Part shown: positions 1 to 10,991 of the stretch, piece after piece
Numbering within the stretch: position 1 is the first letter of the stretch
How the letters are laid out: the number at the start of each line of letters is the position of its first letter
DNA from: Chloroflexi bacterium OLB13
GTDB lineage: Bacteria; Chloroflexota; Anaerolineae; Aggregatilineales; Phototrophicaceae
Direction of reading: 5' to 3'
NCBI GenBank assembly: GCA_001567485.1
Contig: JZRA01000026.1
Location: 16,008 to 80,007, forward strand
DNA length: 64,000 nt
Translations under genes and position numbers: made by a program
The notes under the pieces: generated by a model
The model's input: the letters and a program-made list of their open reading frames with translations, nothing else
The model's database searches: none
Told to the model about the DNA's origin: nothing

Positions 1-512
1 CGGAGTCTGAGGCTGGCGGTCGCCAGCATAGGAGTGAGCGTGTCGGTAGGGTGAATATCGCTGCCCGCGCCGGTCGGCGTGATTTCGTCGTCTATCGCTT
101 GCGGGCGCGGCTGTGTGGGAATGAACACGGATGCCGCCGCGCTTCCGTTTGCCAGCAGCGGGATCAACAACAGAGCGGCCAACACGGCGGCCGCGGCGCT
201 GCGCCGCCAGTCGCTGACGGCACGGAGACGCCACAGCGGCGCGCGCCCTTCCAGCGCCGCGCCGATCTGCGCCCATCCGCGTTCCAACTGCGATGGCGCA
301 GCAGCGCCCAACCCGCCCAGTTCACGGCGCAGGCCGGCGTCCGTCCGGCGCAGGTCGTCCGCAGCCGCTTCGATTCCAGCGTCGGCATCGATCCAGCGCG
401 CGATCTCACGGCGGCTTTCGACCGGCAGTTCACCGCGGATATAGGCGGGCAGGTGGCGCAGCACCCACGGCCGGCGCAGGGTGTCCCACAAGCGGCGGAT
501 AATCACAGCCAT
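1..512 (-). CDS. Putative membrane-anchored anti-sigma factor, partial (C-terminus beyond window)
   Basis: The reading frame opens with ATG at 512, 3 nt after the stop of the ECF sigma gene, and stays open to the left edge, giving about 170 residues. The N-terminus (LRHLPAYIRGELP, about residues 18-30) resembles the start of anti-sigma zinc-finger domains, but the His and Cys ligands of the zf-HC2 motif are absent. A hydrophobic segment at about residues 122-143 (AVLAALLLIPLLA) would be a single membrane span, followed by a Pro/Thr-rich extracytoplasmic part. Tight coupling to the sigma gene suggests it binds and restrains that factor at the membrane. The role is inferred from position and architecture. 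Confidence 0.6.
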   Translation of the reverse strand, partial: MAVIIRRLWDTLRRPWVLRHLPAYIRGELPVESRREIARWIDADAGIEAAADDLRRTDAGLRRELGGLGAAAPSQLERGWAQIGAALEGRAPLWRLRAVSDWRRSAAAAVLAALLLIPLLANGSAAASVFIPTQPRPQAIDDEITPTGAGSDIHPTDTLTPMLATASLRL

Positions 513-515
513 CTT

Positions 516-1115
516 CTAGTACCTCAGCAGTTCGGCCAGCAGCGCGCGGCCCTGATCGTTCAACACGCCGCGCAGGCGGTCATGGGCGAGCCGCACGCGG
601 CTTTCGGCGGTCTTGAGCGGGCAGTCCATGACCTCAGCGATCTCACGGAATGTCAACCCCTGCCCGTAGCGCAGCACGACCGCCTCGCGCAGGTTGGGCG
701 ATAGTTCGGTCAGCGCGCGGTTGACGGCGCTGCGCGCGGCTTGGCGCGCCTGCTCCGCCTCCGGTGACTCGTGATCCGGCGCGGCCACGTCCAGCCCGAA
801 CATCTGCGCGATGTCGAGCAGCGGAAAGCGCTTGCGCCGGTAGGTGTTGCGGCATCGGCTCACGGCGATGGTGTACAGCCACGTCTTGAAGCTGGCCCGC
901 GTGTCATCGAAACGGTGCAGGTTCTTGAAGGCGTACACGAATGAATCTTGCAGCACGTCCTCCGCGTCCTGACTGTTGAACACGAGGCTGTAGCACAGGC
1001 GGTATACGCCCGCCGCGTAACGCTCGTAAAGCGCCGCGTATGCCGCTTGATCGCCGCGCAGGGCGTCCGCGATCAAGCCGGGGGTCGGGTCGTGGGGCGG
1101 GTTGGGAGTCATCAT
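516..1115 (-). CDS. ECF-type RNA polymerase sigma factor
   Basis: A 199-residue sigma-70 family protein of the extracytoplasmic-function group, with only regions 2 and 4. Region 2 contains DAEDVLQDSFVYAFKNLHRF (about 50-69), the core-binding and -10 recognition helix. Region 4 has the helix-turn-helix TFREIAEVMDCPLKTAESR followed by a basic tail (about 155-182) for -35 recognition. The length is normal for the group. It is the first gene of a pair with the putative anti-sigma gene 3 nt downstream, the usual ECF arrangement. The inducing signal cannot be read from the sequence. Confidence 0.92.
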   Translation of the reverse strand: MMTPNPPHDPTPGLIADALRGDQAAYAALYERYAAGVYRLCYSLVFNSQDAEDVLQDSFVYAFKNLHRFDDTRASFKTWLYTIAVSRCRNTYRRKRFPLLDIAQMFGLDVAAPDHESPEAEQARQAARSAVNRALTELSPNLREAVVLRYGQGLTFREIAEVMDCPLKTAESRVRLAHDRLRGVLNDQGRALLAELLRY

Positions 1116-1167
1116 CGTTAAACGTTATACGGTCACAGGCATTCTACACGATCACGCCAGCGGTTCC

Positions 1168-3102
1168 TCACCGCACAAGCTCCTCGATCGGCTCGCCCTC
1201 GAACACGTCCTGCCGCAGCCACAGCATCGCGTAGACGCTGGCCGCTGGCTGAACACGGACGCGCCGCTGCAAAGCCCACGGCAGGGTGTCGAGTCCTTGC
1301 ATCGATGCGGGATCCCAAGCCATCGTGAGCGCGAACCGCTGCCCGACGTAACTGCCGCCCAACTCCGGCGGCGGATCGGCGCTGCGGGCGGCCGGCACGA
1401 TCTGGATCACAATGGGCGCAGCGCGCGCTTCGTCGGCTGACGAGACGTACACCGTATGCGAGAAGTCGCGCAGCAGCCACCCCAACAGGCCGTCCTCGGC
1501 CACACTGCCGGTCGGGTCGCGGATCACGGTGATCGGAAGCAGCGGAAACGCTTGCGACTCCCGCAAGGTCAGGTCATGCACAGTCTTCTCAAGCAGCTCG
1601 TAGGGTTGGCCGGTCGTCCGGTGATTCCACGGCTCGACCGGGTTGTACGCGTTGAACGATGTCACGTACCACGCCGCTGAGAGCTGCGAGATGAGCAGCA
1701 TCGCCGTCAAGCCGAGGCCGAAGCCTTGCAGCGTCACGCGGTTCCCCCACAGGCTCGCGGCGAGGAAGAAGCCGATCAGCAGGAACAGCGCCGTGATCAC
1801 CGTCCACAGCAGGCCAACGCGGAACTCCGCCGAGGCGACGCCGGTCTGCATGCGGTCGATCAGCCCCTCGATGCTGCCGCCTTCGATCTGCAAGAACTCG
1901 CGGGCAGCGCCCTGCATGTGTACGCTGAGGATGAACAGCAGCGCGAAAATGACGAAGGTGAGGATGAAGCGCCCGGCCGCCGGCGCGTACAGCCGCGCCA
2001 GCTCGTCACCGCGCGCGACCTCTTGGTCGGCATACAGCTTTTGCCGGCGATCCGGGGCAAGGCAGGCGGCCAGCGCGCCGGATGCCAACCCCGCCACCGT
2101 GACGGCGATCAGCACCGTGTGATGTGCGTCCGGCGCGACCAGCGCCAGCGGCAGGTTGAGCAGCAGCGCCGCCGTGAAGAAGCGATCCGGCCCTGACCAG
2201 CCGATCCCGCGCAGCACAATCAGACCGGCAATCGCCAGAATCCACGTCAGCGGTTGATAGAACAGGCTGAGGCTGATCGTACTGACCGGGCTGCCGGTCA
2301 CGTATGCGCCGAGTCCTTCGAGCAGGCGGCCGATGCTGGCAGCGCCCGACGGCGCGGTCATGAAGCCGGTCGCGACGGCGGCGACCATCAGCGCCGAAGC
2401 GATCCCTGCCGTTTGCCACGATACCGACCGCGCTGCTGTGATGACGGCGGCAAACCGGTTCCTGCCCGCGCTCTCGGTCTCGGCGTCAGCGCTGGAGAAC
2501 ACCAGCGCGGCAGCAGCCGAAAGACCGATCAGCAGCAGCGTCACGAGGCCCGCCGGCCCGCTGAGGAAGATCGTGGCGGCGGCGAGCATCACGGCGCGAA
2601 CGCCGCGCCCCGCCGACGGCGACGCGACATGGTCGAGCCACGCGCGCAGGGCCAATACGCCGAGCAGCGCGCTCCAGATCAACGGTGAGGCGCTGCGACC
2701 CGCGATAATCAACGGCGGCGTGAAGGCCAGCAGCAGCGTGAGCGCCAGCGCGCGCGTGCGCCCAAGTTCACCACGGAACAGCGCCGGAGTCATCACCAGC
2801 GCCAGCGCGGCCAGCGCCGTGACGACGCGCGCCGCGAAGGTTGTGCCGCCAAGCACGCCGAAGCTGAACGACTGCACCCACAACAGCAGCGGGCTGGCGG
2901 TTTCCGTCCCGCGATACGCCGCGACCATCGCGTTCACTTCGTCCAGACGCGGGGCGACCGCGCCGAGATCCGCCAGCAGCAGCAGCGCCGCGACTGCCAA
3001 CAGCACGGCGTAGAACACGCCTTCGAGCGTGAGGATCGGCGCGGAATCGGCGGTGCGTTGGCTGTCGCTAGAAGGTGCGATCGGCAGTGCGTTTTCGCTC
3101 AC
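1168..3102 (-). CDS. Polytopic membrane glycosyltransferase-like protein (Agl23/TIGR03663-like)
   Basis: About 644 residues with many hydrophobic helices. The N-terminus has a first span followed by an acidic loop (RLDEVN), as in GT-C enzymes of the ArnT/PMT type. Large C-terminal soluble part follows from about residue 470. The family described as flippase-associated Agl23-like is usually encoded beside DUF2298 (YYY) proteins, and two DUF2298 genes lie directly upstream here. I chose the GTG at 3102 because GGAGG (3108-3112) sits 5 nt before it, just after the stop of the upstream gene. A longer frame to 3135 would overlap that gene. The role, handling lipid-linked sugars or transfer to envelope glycans, is inferred. 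Confidence 0.65.
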   Translation of the reverse strand: MSENALPIAPSSDSQRTADSAPILTLEGVFYAVLLAVAALLLLADLGAVAPRLDEVNAMVAAYRGTETASPLLLWVQSFSFGVLGGTTFAARVVTALAALALVMTPALFRGELGRTRALALTLLLAFTPPLIIAGRSASPLIWSALLGVLALRAWLDHVASPSAGRGVRAVMLAAATIFLSGPAGLVTLLLIGLSAAAALVFSSADAETESAGRNRFAAVITAARSVSWQTAGIASALMVAAVATGFMTAPSGAASIGRLLEGLGAYVTGSPVSTISLSLFYQPLTWILAIAGLIVLRGIGWSGPDRFFTAALLLNLPLALVAPDAHHTVLIAVTVAGLASGALAACLAPDRRQKLYADQEVARGDELARLYAPAAGRFILTFVIFALLFILSVHMQGAAREFLQIEGGSIEGLIDRMQTGVASAEFRVGLLWTVITALFLLIGFFLAASLWGNRVTLQGFGLGLTAMLLISQLSAAWYVTSFNAYNPVEPWNHRTTGQPYELLEKTVHDLTLRESQAFPLLPITVIRDPTGSVAEDGLLGWLLRDFSHTVYVSSADEARAAPIVIQIVPAARSADPPPELGGSYVGQRFALTMAWDPASMQGLDTLPWALQRRVRVQPAASVYAMLWLRQDVFEGEPIEELVR

Positions 3103-3112
3103 GCAGGCCTCC

Positions 3113-5614
3113 CTAGTTTGGCAGCGCGGCTGCATCCGCGCGGGTTGTGCGGTAAATGCGCGTATCGCCCGATTCGCAGACGATGGGCAGCGCCTCGCGG
3201 AACTTCAAATCGCCGTCGGCGCCGTAGCGCGAGCGCTCGGCGCTTCCGTACACGATGTAGTCGATACCGTAGCGGTCGATGATCGGCTGAACAACAAACA
3301 GGTCGAAGTCGGTGTACAACTGCTGAATGTCGGCCGACCGGGTGCCGACAGCGGCGTCATAGCCCCGGCCGCGCCACTGCCGTTGATGCCCCTGCCACCC
3401 GATCACGGTGGGCAGGCCGGTGATGCCGGCAAGCCGCCCGGACGCGATGCCGCCGGCGAAGTAGTCATAGCTGCCGTGGAACGTAGCTTCGACCGCCACC
3501 ACGTCGTCCTGCCCTTCGATCAGATTGCGCAGGCACATCAAGGCTGCATAATCATGCGGGTTGGTCAAACTCGGTGCGCCGTCGAGCGTCAGCGGGCCGG
3601 GGACTTCGCTGAGGCTGCGCCCGGTCTCGATGAACATGCGGTCGGTCGTGGCCCTTAACGGATAGAACGTGCCGAGGCCGTACAGCACCACCGGCAGCGC
3701 CGCCAGCCCGAAACGCGCCGCCGAAGGCAGCCGCTTCTCACCCCCGCCAGCCACGACCGTCCATACGCCGTACGCGGTCGCTGCGCCCAGCAGCGCCCAC
3801 GCCTGATAGTAGAACTTGAACACCGTGTTCATGCGGCTTCCGAAGCCGTCGCGCAGGTAGACATAATCCGGCACGAGCACGAGCAGCAGCGCGCCGCCGA
3901 TCATCAACAGCGCGTAGCCGGTCGGCAGCGTGAAGGGCAGCACGCCGTTTGCGTCCGGACGGCCGAACAACCGCGCCGCTATCACGAACACGCCGGCCAG
4001 CAGCAGCACGGTCGTCAGCAGGTAGGAGATACGCTTGGCGAACATCGCGCCCCATGCCTCGCCGCCGGCCTGAGTCAGATAACTCTGCTGCGGCCCCAGC
4101 CACGCCGGATTGACCGCCGCCAGCAGGGTCAGCAGCGCCATGACGCCGAGGATCGCGAGGAAGATCACGGCCGTGGTGATGCCCGCCGCCCGCCAGTTCA
4201 GCGCCCGTCCGCCGCGCCAGCCTTCGACCGCGAGGTACAGGATCGTCAGCGGGAACAGCGCGCCGAACGTCAGCAGAAGCTGCTGCGTCGCGGTGGGATG
4301 GATGAAGTTGGGCAGCGCGCCGCCTAACTGCGAACCGAAGCTAACCAAGAACGGCAGATAGAACACGAGCATCGTGCCGACGGTCAGCCCGCCAAACGCG
4401 ATCAGCGCCATCCCGTCGTTGATTTTGAACCGGCCCTTTCGTTCGGCGTACAGCCGCAGCGCCTCCGCCCCGACGAGCAGGCCGATATAGATGGGCGTAT
4501 CCCACGTGTTCAAGAAGATCAGGCCGCCGACTGTGATGCCGGCGAATACCGCCATCGCCGTCCCCGCCGGATTTTTGTTGAGCGCGAGGCTGAGGCCAAT
4601 GCCCATCGCCAGCAGCGCGAACGGCAGCGCCATGACGTGCGGGTGGTTGTCCGCCAGCACGTAGCTGAACATCGGAAACTCGTTGATGACCTCTTCGCTC
4701 TCGCTGGGCATACCGGGCAGGTTGCGGTCGTGCAGCACCCGTGCGCTCCTGAACCACCACCAGTAGTCCCAAGCCGGCGCAGTTTGCGCGAGCGGCTCCT
4801 GACGGTCACGCACGTCCCAGAACCTCAGATACGCCGCGCTGGCTGTCCTGTCCATATACGGCATGTCAACCAGCGGCATCTCGTAGTTGCCCATCACCGC
4901 CACGGCGAACAGCCCCACCAAGCCGATCCCGATGCCGGCGGCCTGCGACCCGCGCACGCGCACGAGGTTGTATACCACGCCGAAGGCCGTCACACCGGTG
5001 AGCGCGAACAGCATCGCCGTCCACAGGTTGTAGCCGACGCCGGCCACCACGCCCGACAGCTTGGTGAACATGCCGGCGATCACATAGCCGAAGTAGTAGT
5101 AGCTGATCGCATAGCCGGACAGCCACGGATCCTGCGGCGGGAACGTCTCGCCGCGCACGATCGAGGCGAGGAACGCCAGATCCATCGGCTTTTCGGTGGT
5201 GACGACGTTGTTCTGATGTGCGCGGACGACGGCCCACAGCGCGAACAGCACGACGAACAGGATTTCGACGGCGATCACCGCCCAGCGGTTGCGCTGCCAC
5301 CACGACCGCAGCGTGTCCGGCCTGCCGCTGAGATCCGGCACGCGTTTGAGCGCGAGAATGCCAGCGCCCAACACGATCAACCCGGACAGCACCATCGCGC
5401 CCGGCTCGTTGCGCAAAAAGCCGAGGCTGGTCAGCAGCCAAAAGACCGCGCCGGTCGTCAGCAGGCCAAGCGGACGCGCCAGCAGCCAGCCGCGATCAGG
5501 CAGCGCGCCGAGGAACCGCCACGCCAGCGGCAGCGCCACCGCGCCAGCAGCGGTCGCGATCAGCCACCAGCTCGCGACGATCCAGCCCTCACGGGCGAGC
5601 CATTCCCCTATCAC
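3113..5614 (-). CDS. DUF2298 (YYY family) polytopic membrane protein
   Basis: 833 residues, largely hydrophobic. It carries the DUF2298 hallmark block near residues 150-185: KPMDLAFL, then FPPQDPWLSG and YYYFGY. A second conserved block is NTWDTPIY (about 370). Near 600 a segment with RMNTVFKFYYQ matches the equivalent block of the larger paralogue upstream. The start is GTG at 5614, preceded by GGAGG. It lies 61 nt after the giant fusion gene and 10 nt before the Agl23-like gene, so the three probably form one operon. Biochemical function is unknown; a GT-C-type sugar transferase or lipid-linked glycan role is plausible. Confidence 0.8.
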   Translation of the reverse strand: MIGEWLAREGWIVASWWLIATAAGAVALPLAWRFLGALPDRGWLLARPLGLLTTGAVFWLLTSLGFLRNEPGAMVLSGLIVLGAGILALKRVPDLSGRPDTLRSWWQRNRWAVIAVEILFVVLFALWAVVRAHQNNVVTTEKPMDLAFLASIVRGETFPPQDPWLSGYAISYYYFGYVIAGMFTKLSGVVAGVGYNLWTAMLFALTGVTAFGVVYNLVRVRGSQAAGIGIGLVGLFAVAVMGNYEMPLVDMPYMDRTASAAYLRFWDVRDRQEPLAQTAPAWDYWWWFRSARVLHDRNLPGMPSESEEVINEFPMFSYVLADNHPHVMALPFALLAMGIGLSLALNKNPAGTAMAVFAGITVGGLIFLNTWDTPIYIGLLVGAEALRLYAERKGRFKINDGMALIAFGGLTVGTMLVFYLPFLVSFGSQLGGALPNFIHPTATQQLLLTFGALFPLTILYLAVEGWRGGRALNWRAAGITTAVIFLAILGVMALLTLLAAVNPAWLGPQQSYLTQAGGEAWGAMFAKRISYLLTTVLLLAGVFVIAARLFGRPDANGVLPFTLPTGYALLMIGGALLLVLVPDYVYLRDGFGSRMNTVFKFYYQAWALLGAATAYGVWTVVAGGGEKRLPSAARFGLAALPVVLYGLGTFYPLRATTDRMFIETGRSLSEVPGPLTLDGAPSLTNPHDYAALMCLRNLIEGQDDVVAVEATFHGSYDYFAGGIASGRLAGITGLPTVIGWQGHQRQWRGRGYDAAVGTRSADIQQLYTDFDLFVVQPIIDRYGIDYIVYGSAERSRYGADGDLKFREALPIVCESGDTRIYRTTRADAAALPN

Positions 5615-5675
5615 CGCGCCTCCATCAAAACGGGTTTCTGTGCTGCCGCGTCAATCACGCCTGCGCCGTCCGCCG

Positions 5676-8600
5676 TCATCGCATCGCCACGCTGACGCGC
5701 GGCCCATTCTCTTGTAATACACGGTAGACGAGCGTTTCCCCCTCTACCGTCAGCGCCGGTTCGAGCCAGCCATCGCTCACCATCGCGTCGAACTTCGCCA
5801 GCCCGCCGCCTTGACCATACACGGCGCGCTCCAACCCGGCCACGATGACATACTCGACGTCGAAATGGCGCAGTATCCGCCATGCGGCGAGCGCGTCGGT
5901 CGTGTTGTAGACGAAGTTGATGTTGGCGACGCGCTGCCACACCAATTCCCCCAACTGCGGCAGGGTGCGCTGCTGGCGCTGGTGGAAGTTCCAACCCAGC
6001 ACGGACGGCAGGCCGGTATGGATGGCGATGCGCCCGCCCCAGTAATACTCCTCCTGCGGGCTGCGGCCTTCGATGATGACCGGCGATCCGGCGACGTTGT
6101 CTTGCAGCCACGTGATCGCCGCGTAATCGAGCGACATGTCGATCAGCTCCGGCACGCTGCCCTCGAAGTAGTCGGTCTTGGCGGCCATGAACTGCGCGCC
6201 GTCCAGCGTCACGCCGACCTCCGGCGCAAGCCGATAGTGCGACTTGCCCCACGTCGCGAGGAACGGGAACAGCGCCGCGGCGATCAGCAGCAGGCTGCCG
6301 ACCGCGGCCCACGGCATAAAGATCGCCCGCCGCCAGTGGGCCGCCGACTGGATCAGCCATGCCGCCCCTGCGCCGGCCGCGACGCTGAACAGCAGCCACA
6401 CCTGAATGTAGAACTTGAACACCGTGTTCTGGCGGCCGATGTCGCCATCGAGCACGATCACCTCGACCGCGAGCGTGAGCGCCAGCGCCAGCGCCGCGAT
6501 CACCAGCACGAACTGAAGCGCGACGCTTTGCCCCGGCCGGAAGAACAGCACGGCGATCCACGCCACCAGCGGCACGACCACCAGCGCCACCTGATAATTC
6601 GCCAGCGCGGCCACGGCCGAGCCGAGCAGCAGGCCGAGCGCGATCAAGCCGCCGGCCAACAGCATCAGCGCCCGCCCGCGCAGCGCGCGCACCTTCGTCG
6701 CGCCCATCCAGCGCGCCGTCTCCCACACCAACAGCGAGACGATCACGAACAGGAACAGGCCGTGAATGTCGAAATACGCCCACAGCGGCGTTTGCGTGCC
6801 GTCCCACAGACGGACGCTGTTGTAGGTGCTGGCGTACCACTGCGAGAACGGGCGCGCCGCCAGCCATCCGGCCGCAAGGAATCCGCCGTCGGTCAGCAGC
6901 AGGTCGAGCAGCGACCAGCGCGAAATCCGCCGCCAGCGCAGCCACCACGCATAGCCTAAACCGAGTACGCCGAGCGCCGTGAAGGTCGGCCAATCCCACG
7001 TATTGACAGCGCGGAACAACCCGACCGCGGCCCCGCCAAGCGCGATCATCAGCCAGCGCCAAACCCGCCGGCGCGGCTCGCGGCCCGCGACCAACACCTC
7101 ATTGAGCACGAAGCCGACCGCGAACAGCATCATCGGCATGGCGATCATGTGCGCGTGCAGGTCGCCATAGACGAACGTGAAGAACGGCATCTCGGTGATC
7201 GCGCCGCCGCCGACCGACTCGGCGATCACGCGCGAGGGCGCCCAGAACCAGCGATCCGTGCCGATCGGCACCCGTTCGCCTTGGAACATCCGGCCGATGC
7301 CCTCGAACACGGCGCGCCACTGCTGATAGGCGATCTCCAGTTCGTAGCGGATGTTCTCGGTCACAGAGGCGTTCTGCGCGCGCTCCAGAATCGAGATGTA
7401 CGCGTCGCCTTCCGGTTCGACGCCGGTCTGATCGCGGTGTTCGCGGGTCATAAAGTCGAGCATCGAATACTGGTCGTTGTAACCGCCGAGGCGCGCCAAG
7501 CCGTTGAGCGCCACGCGCGGCGTATCGAGGTTGCCCAGCACGACCGCCATCAGCAGCGCGGCGAGGCCGGCGATATACGGATTGCCGAGCCGTCGCGGCG
7601 TATTGAGCTTGCCGCGCACCTCCGGCGCCGATGGCTGAACCCGCCAGCGGTCGACCAGCGTGAAGGCGAGGCTGAACGCCGCGACGCCGGTCATGGCGAA
7701 CAGCATCGGCAGGATCAGGTTGTAGGCGATGGACGGGATGACGCCGGTCATCAGCGTCGGCACGCCGACCAGCACGTAGCCGACGTAGTAGTAGTTGATG
7801 TAACCGCCGGCGAACCACGGGTCGATGGGCGGGAAGATCGTGCTGCGCAGCACGCCGTTGAAATACGCCATGTCCATCGGCTTTTCGCCGCCGAAGCCAG
7901 TCGTCCACAGATCGGGGTTGGTCAGCCGAACCACCAGCATCGCCGCAAACAACGCCACAAACGCGATCTCGGTGATCGCCAACAGACGCCAGTTTTCGCG
8001 CACGAACGCGCCGAACGCGGCCCGATTGCGCCACGCGACAAGCGCGCTGAACGCGCCCAGCGCCAGCGTGATTATCCACAGGGCGGGCCCGTTCCACGCC
8101 GGAACCTGTGTGCTTGACAGCACCCACGCGATCAAGCCGATCAGGATCATCGCGGCGGTGCGCGCCAAGCCGTAGCCGCGGTCGCTGAGCGCCGGCATCA
8201 TGCGGAACAGCGTCGGCCAGATCGCCAGCCCCATCAGCCAGACGACGGCGTACCAGAGGACGACCGTCACGACCGGCTGTGCGTTCACGACGCTGTCGCG
8301 GTCGAAGCGCTCCGACCATGTCCCGCCTGAGGTCTGCTGCGCCCAACGGTCGGGCGTGAGCATCAGCTGGGTCGGCGCTTGGTTGGCGGTTTGCACGTCC
8401 CACACCACCGGCCCGATCAGCGTCGGGTCGCCTTGCGAGCCACCCCCCACGGCTGGCGGGCGCTGCAGCGGCACACTGTTCAGGATGTCCGCCGTGCGCT
8501 GTGGATCGTAGTTCTCGCCGCGCTTGAAGATGAACACGGCCGGATGATCGTAGACGTGGAAGGCTTCCTCGGCCTCGAACTCGTTGAGCCACGCGGGGCC

Positions 8601-10926
8601 GTCGTAGGTCGGCAGGTATTGGTCGCTGATGCGAATCGGGCCGAGTTCGAACGTTTCGTGGAAGACCTCGACGAGATCGTAACCCAGTTCGCCGCTGAAC
8701 AGCGCGTCGTAATAGCGGTTGGTCATCGGCCAGCGCAGGGCGATGCGACTCTGCGAATCGTAGCGCCGGTTGGTGCCGATGATGAGGTATTCGGTGTTGT
8801 TCAGCACGCGCAGCATGTGTTCGCGCTTACGGTCGTCGTCCTCGGAGACGATGTCGAGTTCGTAGCCGTTGAGCAGTGTCGCCCATGTGTTGCGCTTATT
8901 ACAGTCGTCCGGGCTGAGGATGCCGGGGGCGGGATCGTCGGCCAATGTCATGCCCAGCGGCAGGGTGCATACCTGCGGCGGCACGACTTCGTCCCACGCG
9001 CCTTCCCACGTCATCAACGCGCCGGACGACACGACCGGCCCGCCGGACACGGCCTGCACGTTGAACGCGTAGCGTTCGCCGGCCGTCACTTGCAGCGGCG
9101 GGCTGATCGGGATGGTGTACGGGTCGCCGACGCCGTTGGGGTCATACGGGAAATCGCTGGTCAGCACGGTCTCAACCAGCGGCGCGTCACTGGTGGCCGG
9201 CGTGATCCAGATGCGCAGGGCAGACGGCCCCATGTTCGGATCGCGCGAGCCAAGATGCGGCGCGTAGATCCGGCTGATCGTGCCTGACTGCGCCGAAACG
9301 AACTCGATGCGGTGGCTGAACGATGTCGCGATATGAGTCGCGTTGGTGATCGGCTCGTTCTTGGTGCCGTCGGTGTTGAACAGCGCGATGTTGATCCACG
9401 GGCTGTCGTCCGGCGCGCCGTCGAGCCGCATGGCGAAATCGCCGGGGAGATTTTCCCACACCCACTGGCCGGCCTGCGTAAACGTCGCTTGATGACGGTA
9501 GATGTTGATGAACGCGACGCCCCAGAACAGCGTGAACGCCGGCACAATCGCCAGCGTGGAATAGGCGAGCACGCGGCGAACAGCACGGCCGGCCGGCCGC
9601 CAGCGCCGCTGATTGGCCCACAGCGCCGCGCCGATCAGGCCGTATGCCGCCAGCGCCGCCAGCGTCGCGTACAGCGGCATGAAGTAGCGCATGGTGGTGA
9701 CGAAATTGCCGCCGATGAAGCCAAAGTAGACGATCACCCACACCACCAGCGGCAGGGCGATCAGCGCCTTGGGCTTACCGCGCACGATGCGCACCGTGCA
9801 CCACACCGTGGCGATCCAGCTTGCCGCGCCGAGCGCGATGCCCATGCCCCACAGGATCATGTTGGACAGCGGGTATAGATACGGCGTGCGGCCGATCCAC
9901 TGCCACTGCGGCGGCGATCCGTTGGCCGGGCTGGTCTCGAAGCGCGCTTGGCTGAGGTCGTCGAGCCAGCGCATGTTGGGGATCAAGCCGAAAAAGCCGG
10001 GGCCGACGAACGCATACGGGTTGAAGATGCGGAACACCAGCACCGTGAGGAATCCGGCCAGCACCAGCCCGCCGAACTCATGGACGAAGATGCGGCGGCG
10101 TTCGCCCCCCGTAACATGCACATCGAACGCGGGCAGCATGCGCAGCGCGGTGACGGCCAGAATTGAGGCGACCAGCGGCAGCACATTGAACCGGCTCGCC
10201 AGCGCCGCGCCGAACGCCACGCCGAACAGCGCGTAATTCCACCAGCGGCCTCTGACCTGCACACGCAGCGCAGCGAACAGCGCCAGCGCGACCCACATCG
10301 CCGTCATCGTCTCGGCGGTAGCGAAGTGCGAGGTCTGGATCGGCAGCACGGCGGCGGCATACAGCCACGCGGACAGCACGCCCGTCCAGCGCCCGCGCAG
10401 TTGACAGCCGATGCCGAACGCGATCAGGATCGTCACCGTGTCGTAAATTGAGGACAGGAAGCGCCACACCAGCGGGAAGCCGTCATAGCTAAAATACACG
10501 TCGTCGCCGGTGATGTCGACCAGCGTGCGCGCGATGATGTTGGCGGTTAGCGGCGGGAACGTGCCGTACACATACAGCCCCGCGCCGATGTTGTGCGGGT
10601 TGTAATTCGAGCAGCGCGCGTCGAAGAACGGGCCAATGCCGTTGCTGTCCGGGTAGTGCTCGCGGCAGTAGGCGTTTTTGCTCGGCCTCGCTGCCGTCGG
10701 TGAAGGTCAGGAAGGTGCGGCCCATCTGCCCGCCGACGTAGCCGGTGAAGAAGCGCTCGTCGGGGTGGAACTGCACGTAGTCGTCCCAGTTGCGGCCGAC
10801 CGAGCGCAGCAGATAGCCAGCGATCACGGCGGCCAGCACCAACACGAGGGCGATGACGTTTTGCGCGGTGGCCCAGCGGCGCACATGGCCCATGAGCGAT
10901 CCAGCACGGCCTTGATCGGTCGGCAT
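5676..10926 (-). CDS. Giant GT-C-like / DUF2298 fusion membrane protein, with one frameshift
   Basis: Removing one base gives about 1,749 residues. The N-terminal half looks like a GT39/ArnT-type protein: one membrane span, then HPDERFF (an acidic GT-C-like loop), then about a dozen spans and a soluble module. The C-terminal half (about 900 to the end) is a DUF2298 domain with KPMDMAYF, FPPIDPWFAG, NYYYVGY and RQNTVFKFYIQ, paralogous to the downstream 833-residue protein. The frame breaks at 10675-10679 (TTTTT on the plus strand). With one T fewer the protein reads through as EAEQ-NAYCREHYP. The ATG at 10926 has AGGA 8 nt upstream; an in-frame ATG at 10950 lacks a ribosome site. Function is inferred to be envelope glycan assembly. 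Confidence 0.78.
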
Positions 10927-10991
10927 CGAGGTAGTCCTAGACGGATTCATCGGCTGTTATACACGGCTCCCGGCGATCTTTCTCACTCGAT

